Source of the DNA: Erysipelotrichaceae bacterium UBA6182
Lineage (GTDB): Bacteria; Bacillota_I; Bacilli_A; Erysipelotrichales; Erysipelotrichaceae
Direction: 5' to 3'
DNA length: 5,126 nucleotides
Assembly (NCBI GenBank): GCA_002422065.1
Contig: DITO01000097.1
Location: forward strand, 1 to 5,126
Position 1 is the stretch's first letter. Each line of letters opens with the position of its first letter. Shown here piece after piece: positions 1 to 4,222 of this stretch. The notes under the pieces are model-generated. The model was not told where the DNA came from. It searched no databases and saw nothing but the letters and a program-made list of their open reading frames with translations. The translations under genes and the position numbers were made by a program.

Positions 1-1
1 T

Positions 2-244
2 CCACTTAAGGCTATAATATTTTATAGTCGTGGGCTCGATAACAACATTGTTAAATTAGGTAACGATGAGATAAGATTAGAATTGCTAAAAAATATGCAT
101 AGACCTATGGAAGAAGATTTATGGGATACCGCTTTAGAGATTATTGAAGAAATGATTGATAAAATCCCCTTCTACCGCATTTATGCAACACATTCAATCG
201 ACTCAGCAATTGTATTAAAAAATATGATTTATCAAGGTGAATAA
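2..244 (+). CDS. HPr kinase / PEP-carboxykinase-like protein, C-terminal end (5' truncated)
   Basis: The reading frame is open from the window edge and gives the last 80 residues of a protein that starts upstream. It opens with PLKAIIFYSRG, then a helical stretch (ELLKNMHRPMEEDLWDTAL) and ends with IPFYRIYATHSIDSAIVLKN. This PLKAI...LLKN..RP...(I/V)P.YR pattern resembles the C-terminal tail of stand-alone HPr-kinase/PEPCK-fold proteins found beside PqqD-like genes. The catalytic P-loop and metal-binding residues would lie upstream, so activity cannot be judged. Known relatives in paeninodin-type lasso clusters phosphorylate the C-terminal serine of the precursor peptide. That role is inferred here from the neighbours: the next gene starts two bases after this stop, and a candidate peptide ending in Ser lies at 2200-2319. 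Alternatively it is a degenerate, non-catalytic member. The family call rests on remembered pattern only. Confidence 0.68.
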   Translation, partial: PLKAIIFYSRGLDNNIVKLGNDEIRLELLKNMHRPMEEDLWDTALEIIEEMIDKIPFYRIYATHSIDSAIVLKNMIYQGE

Positions 245-245
245 A

Positions 246-506
246 ATGAAAATAAAAGACCAATATATCTTAAAGAAAATAGCAGGAAAAAACATTGTTG
301 TTCCAATTAAGGAAGAAGCCGTTAATTTCAACGGTATTATTACTTTAAATGAGACAAGTACTTTTTTATTTGAAAAATTAAAAAATGAGATTACAATCGA
401 TGAACTCGTTAGTTTAATGGTTAATCGGTACGATGTTGAAGAAAAAATAGCGAGAAAAGATATTATCGATTTTATTGATGTACTAACTAAAAAAGGATTG
501 ATTTAA
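246..506 (+). CDS. PqqD-family protein (RiPP recognition element)
   Basis: This is an 86-residue protein with the typical stand-alone PqqD layout: an N-terminal YILKKIAGKNIVVPI beta-strand pair, then the diagnostic NFNGIITLNETSTFLFEKL segment (about residues 28-46), ITIDELVSLMV.RYDVEE, and a C-terminal helix ending in KKGLI. PqqD-like proteins form a winged-helix fold that binds the leader of a precursor peptide and presents it to modifying enzymes. The length is normal for the family. ATG 246 is preferred to an in-frame GTG at 237 because AAGGTG at 234-239 gives a ribosome site with a 6-base spacer to the ATG and would overlap the GTG. The gene begins two bases after the kinase-like gene's stop, and its own stop abuts the next start, so it is mid-operon. 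The family call is strong. The substrate is inferred to be the peptide at 2200-2319. Confidence 0.9.
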   Translation: MKIKDQYILKKIAGKNIVVPIKEEAVNFNGIITLNETSTFLFEKLKNEITIDELVSLMVNRYDVEEKIARKDIIDFIDVLTKKGLI

Positions 507-944
507 TTGAATAAACAAGCACTTGTCACAAGCGAGATGATGGCTTTAATAGAGGAAACAATCAAGAATAATCAGGAAGCTATTTTTAGGGTTCAAGGAA
601 CGAGTATGGGGCCCTTTTTAAAGCATGATTTAACAAATGTAACAATGTCTCAATTCACTAAACTATCAAAGGGTGATATCATCCTTTTTAGATATAACAA
701 GGAGTTTAAACTTCATCGAATTATCAAAATTAAGGATGAACAGATTGTTGCTAGAGGTGACAATAGTTACCAAAAGGAACTGATCAATCTATCTGATGTA
801 ATAGGTGTCGTTGTTTCTTATGAAACCAATCAAAAAGTGATCTATCCAAAATCATTTAATGTTTCTATTCTTCTCTTCCTTTGGAGATTTATTAAACCTT
901 TTAAAATGTTGTTAAGGAGTTTTTATGGGTTATTTAGAAAATGA
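507..944 (+). CDS. S24/S26-family serine peptidase (signal-peptidase-like, Ser-His type)
   Basis: This 145-residue protein carries the ordered boxes of signal peptidase I-like enzymes: VQGTSMGPFL with nucleophile Ser33, KGDIILF near 55-61, KLHRI with His70 where bacterial enzymes usually have Lys, and ARGDNS with Asp85. The His makes it like the ER/SipW-type Ser-His subgroup. It lacks the usual N-terminal membrane anchor. A hydrophobic, basic tail (about 118-145, SILLFLWRF...) could attach it to the membrane instead. TTG is taken as the start because it follows the PqqD stop directly and AAGGA at 493-497 sits 9 bases upstream. ATG at 537 would be 10 residues shorter, with a weaker site, and would still keep the catalytic boxes. 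Related short S24/S26 proteins occur beside PqqD and nucleotidyltransferase genes. Cleaving the peptide leader is a reasonable inference but is not shown. The product overlaps the next gene by 20 bases. Confidence 0.85.
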   Translation: MNKQALVTSEMMALIEETIKNNQEAIFRVQGTSMGPFLKHDLTNVTMSQFTKLSKGDIILFRYNKEFKLHRIIKIKDEQIVARGDNSYQKELINLSDVIGVVVSYETNQKVIYPKSFNVSILLFLWRFIKPFKMLLRSFYGLFRK

Positions 945-2097
945 AGTACTTGATATCGTAAGACACGCTTTACGTAAAGAAAGTTATCAAAAATCATTAT
1001 CCAATGAAAAAGAGATTTTCACAATGATTTTTGAGAATGGGCTTAACGGACTTGCTTATAGTGTCATCGATAAACATGCCGTTTCGAATATCTTTTATAA
1101 AAGACTAGAAAACACCTTTTTTGAATATGTCTCAAAGGATGAAAAACAACAAGCAGCAATCAAAGAAATCAGAGAAATCTTAAATCAGCATGACATTGAT
1201 TTTATTTTTATGAAGGGGACTGTTTTAAAGAACTTATACCCAGAGTCTTATATGAGAGCTATGGGTGATATCGACTTACTTATCAAAGAATCTGATCTTA
1301 AGAGAATACATCAAGTATTTTCAGATCATCAGATTAAATGTACTCTCAAATCGAAGCAACATGATGGATTCTTGTTAAATGGTTTGATGATTGAAGTCCA
1401 TCCCGGATTATATAAAGACTTTAATCCTAAATATGCATTATTGTTTAGTAATCCTTGGAAATATTCATATCATGTGAATCAGCATGAATACGCATTTACA
1501 CATGAATTTGAAATCTGTTATCTTCTCTACCATTTAGCAAAACATATGGATTCTTCTGGTGTAGGTCTTAGAAGTGTTCTTGATTTAGGTGTTTATGTGA
1601 ATCATTTTAAAGATGAATTACAAAGTGATTTACTATATGAACTCTTAACTATAGGTAATATGTCAACGTTTTATCATGTCATGATGGAATTTAATAAGCA
1701 ATGTTTTGGGATAACTACTCTAAATGAGGACAATCCTAATATCTTAACTGAAGATGAAATGAATGAACTCATTACCTACATTACAAAATCAGGTATTCAT
1801 GGACTTGGTTCAAACTACAATGCCTTTTCAAGTAAGGTAGCGAGTAGTCAAATGAAAGGATCATCAAAATTTAAGTTTATGATATCCTTATTTTTCCCTG
1901 ATTATGAATCAATGAAAGGGATGTATCCTTGGTCTAGTAAATCTAGAATACTCATTATCCCCGCGTGGATAATAAGGTGGATTAAGCTTATCTTTAAAAC
2001 TCCAAAAATGACTTATCGAAAGTTGAAAAAATTGAAAACACCAGAAAATGAAGTGAAAGAAAGTAGAAAAATATTTGAAATGATTGGCCTAAAGTAA
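925..2097 (+). CDS. NTP_transf_5-type nucleotidyltransferase family protein
   Basis: This 390-residue protein shows the core of the uncharacterised nucleotidyltransferase family (Pfam NTP_transf_5): IDFIFMKGTVLKNLYPESY around residues 91-109, RAMGDIDLLI at 111-120 with the metal-binding pair Asp115/Asp117, and LMIEVHPGLY at 154-163, whose Glu157 probably supplies the third acidic residue. A helical segment with LLYHLAKHM and GVGLRSVLDLGVYV (about 200-225) follows, as in family members. The last 60 residues are basic and have a hydrophobic stretch, ILIIPAWIIRWIKLIF. The start is well supported: AAGGAG at 914-919 with a 5-base spacer to ATG, inside the end of the peptidase gene, implying translational coupling. 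Relatives occur in paeninodin-type lasso clusters, where a nucleotidyltransferase accompanies a peptide kinase; transfer of a nucleotide or sugar-phosphate group to the peptide is a guess. It is the last gene of the operon, with a terminator at its stop codon. Confidence 0.88.
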   Translation: MGYLENEVLDIVRHALRKESYQKSLSNEKEIFTMIFENGLNGLAYSVIDKHAVSNIFYKRLENTFFEYVSKDEKQQAAIKEIREILNQHDIDFIFMKGTVLKNLYPESYMRAMGDIDLLIKESDLKRIHQVFSDHQIKCTLKSKQHDGFLLNGLMIEVHPGLYKDFNPKYALLFSNPWKYSYHVNQHEYAFTHEFEICYLLYHLAKHMDSSGVGLRSVLDLGVYVNHFKDELQSDLLYELLTIGNMSTFYHVMMEFNKQCFGITTLNEDNPNILTEDEMNELITYITKSGIHGLGSNYNAFSSKVASSQMKGSSKFKFMISLFFPDYESMKGMYPWSSKSRILIIPAWIIRWIKLIFKTPKMTYRKLKKLKTPENEVKESRKIFEMIGLK

Positions 2098-2123
2098 ATT
2101 ATTCGAAAATTAGGCCTTTTTTT
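2086..2123 (+). terminator. Rho-independent terminator of the kinase-PqqD-peptidase-nucleotidyltransferase operon
   Basis: GGCCTAA (2086-2092) pairs perfectly with TTAGGCC (2110-2116), and a run of seven T residues (2117-2123) follows, continued by further T-rich sequence. The 17-base loop contains the nucleotidyltransferase stop codon at 2095-2097, so the 5' arm is coding sequence. It separates the enzyme operon from the peptide-nuclease unit. Confidence 0.85.
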
Positions 2124-2130
2124 ATTTTTA

Positions 2131-2174
2131 TTGTATATATTATTATAAATAATATGTTAAAATGTATATATTAT
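2131..2174 (+). promoter_or_regulatory. Putative promoter of the small peptide-nuclease unit
   Basis: The only intergenic gap in the window is almost pure AT. The best match is an extended -10, TG-T-TAAAAT at 2155-2163 (5 of 6 bases to TATAAT), with no well-spaced -35 box. TTGTAT at 2131-2136 is 21 bases away, too far for a standard spacer. Other TATA-like hexamers (for example TATATT at 2167-2172) compete, so the exact site is uncertain. A promoter here is expected because a terminator precedes it and a strong ribosome site follows. No operator-like palindrome was found. Confidence 0.45.
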
Positions 2175-2187
2175 TTGGTTTTCTACT

Positions 2188-2193
2188 AGGAGG
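2188..2193 (+). promoter_or_regulatory. Consensus ribosome binding site of the small peptide gene
   Basis: AGGAGG is the strongest Shine-Dalgarno match in the intergenic space. It is 3 bases from ATG 2197 and 6 bases from ATG 2200, which are consecutive in-frame codons. The 6-base spacing favours 2200. This site is the main reason to accept the short frame downstream as a real gene. Confidence 0.85.
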
Positions 2194-2199
2194 CATATG

Positions 2200-2319
2200 A
2201 TGCAAGAAAAAATGGTTTATGAGAAACCTGAAATTGAAGTCATTGAATTTTTCTCTGAAGAGTCTATAGCTAATAGTGCTCAAGGTGCTTGGTTTAATGA
2301 AACAATATGGGGTAGCTAA
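2200..2319 (+). CDS. Small candidate RiPP precursor peptide
   Basis: This is a 39-residue protein (40 if ATG 2197 is used) behind a perfect AGGAGG. The N-terminal part is acidic and leader-like: VYEKPEIEVIEFFSEE carries Tyr7, Pro10, Ile12 and Ile15, close to the YxxPxLxxx motif that PqqD-like recognition elements bind in lasso-type leaders. The C-terminal part, SAQGAWFNETIWGS, is small-residue and aromatic rich, has no Cys or Lys, has one acidic residue (Glu34) and ends in Gly-Ser. The terminal Ser matches the substrate type of paeninodin-family kinases, and a kinase-like gene ends at 244. Ring formation is not obvious: Gly29 to Glu34 would span only six residues, Ala27 to Glu34 eight, Ser26 to Glu34 nine, and the usual penultimate leader Thr is absent. 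The stop lies one base before the nuclease start, so the two are probably co-translated. Being a real gene is likely; a modified peptide is an inference; a short unmodified peptide is the alternative. Confidence 0.72.
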   Translation: MQEKMVYEKPEIEVIEFFSEESIANSAQGAWFNETIWGS

Positions 2320-2320
2320 A

Positions 2321-4222
2321 ATGAAAAAAATATTCTTATTATTAATTACAGTATTTTTAATGGGTTTTGTAGTTAGTTCTTTCGTTCGTGTAGAAGCGAG
2401 TACGACTGTCAATTATGATATCGATGGTATCTTTGATACTGGCGGATCATGGGATGGACTTTCAGGAACAGGAACACGTGGTAACACTCTATCTTTAGAT
2501 GTTTCAAGTAAACCTGCTGGTCATAATTTCGCATTTTGGATTATCAATGGTGTTGTTAGAAAAGACTTAGCCGTTGATCATGAATATGTATTTACATCAG
2601 TTAACGTTTTACAAGCAGTATTTACCCCAACAGGTAAAGTAGCTGCAGTATTTATTGATAGCAATGGAAGATATTTAGGTGTTAAATACACTGAAGGTGG
2701 AGCTGTGGTTGATACTGGACTAACAAATACACCTGCTGCTAGACCTGGATTCGTAGTTAGTTCTTCATCTAAGTGGACTTCAATAGAGGGATCTGCTTCA
2801 ATTAGTGATGTTCAAGAAAATTCAGTGTTCGTACTAACTTATGAAGAAGCTGAAACACCACTTGGTGCATTGACTTTAAGTGTTACTGGTGGTTCATCAT
2901 CAGTAGCAAACCCAGTACCTTTTAACTCGCTTGTAACAGTAACCGCTGATGTAGCTCCTGAAGGTCAAGTGTTTGCCGGATGGGTAGAAAACTATGTAAT
3001 TGTTAGTTATAATCCACAGTATAAGTTTTCAGCTTTATCGAGTAGAACTTTGACAGCAACTTATGCTGAAAGTTCATCATCACAATCTATTATTACTATG
3101 TCATTCCCTTTAACTACAAGAGAAGGCTATGAAACATTTATTGGACAATATGAATTAATACCTGGTCAAGAAATAATTGAGTATGGATTTATCTATCATC
3201 CTACTGCTGTTAAAACTTTAACGATAAATTCTGCAGGTGCAGTTATTGCTCAATCAAATAATAAACAAGGAGTAACAAACGAATTCATTACAAGTTTTCC
3301 AGATGGAACTTATTCCAGCATTAGAGCTTACGTATATTACAAGCAAGGTGAGTCAAACTACTATAAATATAGTGCACTAAACATAACTCTTGGTACATTG
3401 GAACAACTAGATGCTCCAACAAATCTTCAAATTGGATCTTCAACTGAATTACTAACTTGGACTGCCGTTAATAACGCTACAGACTACAGAGTTTATGTTG
3501 GAACTGAAGTTTATACAGTTGTTGGTGCTACTCAATTAAATCTTAAACCACTAAGTTTAGATGGTAATAAGAACTATGAAGTTGCAGTAGTTGCAATTGG
3601 AGATGGTGATACATATTCCGATTCAAATATGTCAACAAAATCAACATATCAAAGAATAAGATTTGTAGATTTAATTATTTCAGAATATATTGAAGGTGCT
3701 CCAGGAAATAGAAAAGCTATTGAGATTTATAACGGTACAGGTAACACTGTTAACTTAAGTATTTATAGACTCAAAGTTGGAGCAAATGGTGTATTGTTTA
3801 ACACATCCGCAACTAACGGTTATGGTTTTGCTAATATTGATTTGTTACATGGAGACTCATTTGTTGCTTATTATGATGATTCTACTTTAAATGATAAATT
3901 AGGACCTTATGGAGATGTTGAATCTACTCTCATTAACTTCAATGGAGATGATGCAGTTGGTCTGTTTAAGAATAATATTTTAATTGATGTCTTTGGAACT
4001 GAAGGGTTTGATCCTGGTACTGGATGGACAATTGATGATATTGCAAATGCCACTGTTGATAGTGTTGTAATAAGAAAAGCTACAATACTAAGCCCATCAA
4101 CCACTTGGAATTCAAATGATTGGACAAGATTAGGTGCTTATGTTGACGGAACATCTGGATCAACAACATTAGGTATCCACAACGTCACATTACCAATAAC
4201 AATAACAATCCCGGAGGAATAA
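2321..4222 (+). CDS. Secreted multidomain protein with lamin-tail domain; N-terminal part of a frameshifted extracellular nuclease
   Basis: This 633-residue cysteine-free protein begins with a signal peptide (residues 1-26: KK, hydrophobic core, likely cleavage after VEA). Visible modules are two beta-repeats of the InlB/PF18998 kind (about 55-102 with FAFWIINGVV, and 200-249 with VFAGWVENY), a beta-rich region of unknown family (256-357), a fibronectin-III-like domain (363-435, APTNLQIG...LLTWTAV), and a lamin-tail domain (about 449-605) opening with DLIISEYIEGAPGNRKAIEI and containing FNGDDAVGLF. Lamin-tail domains commonly accompany extracellular nucleases. ATG 2321 is chosen because it gives a proper signal peptide and follows the peptide stop by one base; an in-frame ATG at 2276 lies inside the peptide gene and spoils the signal sequence. 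The tail TLPITITIPEE after LGIHNV looks out of frame, and the -1 frame continues with Ig-like and nuclease domains, so the TAA at 4220 probably results from a frameshift. Confidence 0.88.
   Translation: MKKIFLLLITVFLMGFVVSSFVRVEASTTVNYDIDGIFDTGGSWDGLSGTGTRGNTLSLDVSSKPAGHNFAFWIINGVVRKDLAVDHEYVFTSVNVLQAVFTPTGKVAAVFIDSNGRYLGVKYTEGGAVVDTGLTNTPAARPGFVVSSSSKWTSIEGSASISDVQENSVFVLTYEEAETPLGALTLSVTGGSSSVANPVPFNSLVTVTADVAPEGQVFAGWVENYVIVSYNPQYKFSALSSRTLTATYAESSSSQSIITMSFPLTTREGYETFIGQYELIPGQEIIEYGFIYHPTAVKTLTINSAGAVIAQSNNKQGVTNEFITSFPDGTYSSIRAYVYYKQGESNYYKYSALNITLGTLEQLDAPTNLQIGSSTELLTWTAVNNATDYRVYVGTEVYTVVGATQLNLKPLSLDGNKNYEVAVVAIGDGDTYSDSNMSTKSTYQRIRFVDLIISEYIEGAPGNRKAIEIYNGTGNTVNLSIYRLKVGANGVLFNTSATNGYGFANIDLLHGDSFVAYYDDSTLNDKLGPYGDVESTLINFNGDDAVGLFKNNILIDVFGTEGFDPGTGWTIDDIANATVDSVVIRKATILSPSTTWNSNDWTRLGAYVDGTSGSTTLGIHNVTLPITITIPEE
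4195..4209 (+). repeat. AATAAC short tandem repeat at the frame break
   Basis: Two and a half copies of AATAAC lie exactly where the lamin-tail frame must pass to the nuclease frame. In the -1 frame they read as a run of Asn before PGG, a normal interdomain linker. In the zero frame they read ITITI before the stop. Loss of one A beside the repeat (CCAAATAAC to CCAATAAC) would explain the break. Changes of whole 6-base units would not alter the frame. Confidence 0.6.

Noticed and set aside
237..245. GTG start for the PqqD-like gene
   Set aside because: It overlaps the AAGGTG ribosome site itself and adds three residues not needed by the family. ATG 246 is properly spaced.
2278..2319. Straight lasso-peptide core assignment
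   Set aside because: Gly29 to Glu34 spans only six residues, the penultimate leader Thr is missing, and no cyclase or B2 protease is visible. An Ala27 or Ser26 start remains possible, so lasso is kept only as a comparison.
2276..2320. Upstream in-frame ATG for the nuclease gene
   Set aside because: It would add 15 residues before the signal peptide, overlap most of the peptide's C-terminus and lacks a ribosome site. ATG 2321 gives a canonical signal sequence.
2143..2412. Reverse-strand open frame of 89 codons across the peptide gene and nuclease start
   Set aside because: It runs antisense to a peptide gene with a perfect ribosome site and to a clear signal peptide, and its translation shows no recognisable motif. 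It is a shadow of the + strand.
4193..4222. Classical programmed -1 frameshift site
   Set aside because: No X XXY YYZ heptamer occurs in the zero frame between 4147 and 4222. The only weak option is a single-tRNA slip of CCG to CCC at 4210-4213. GGAGG lies downstream rather than 10-14 bases upstream of a slip site, so recoding is kept as a hypothesis only.
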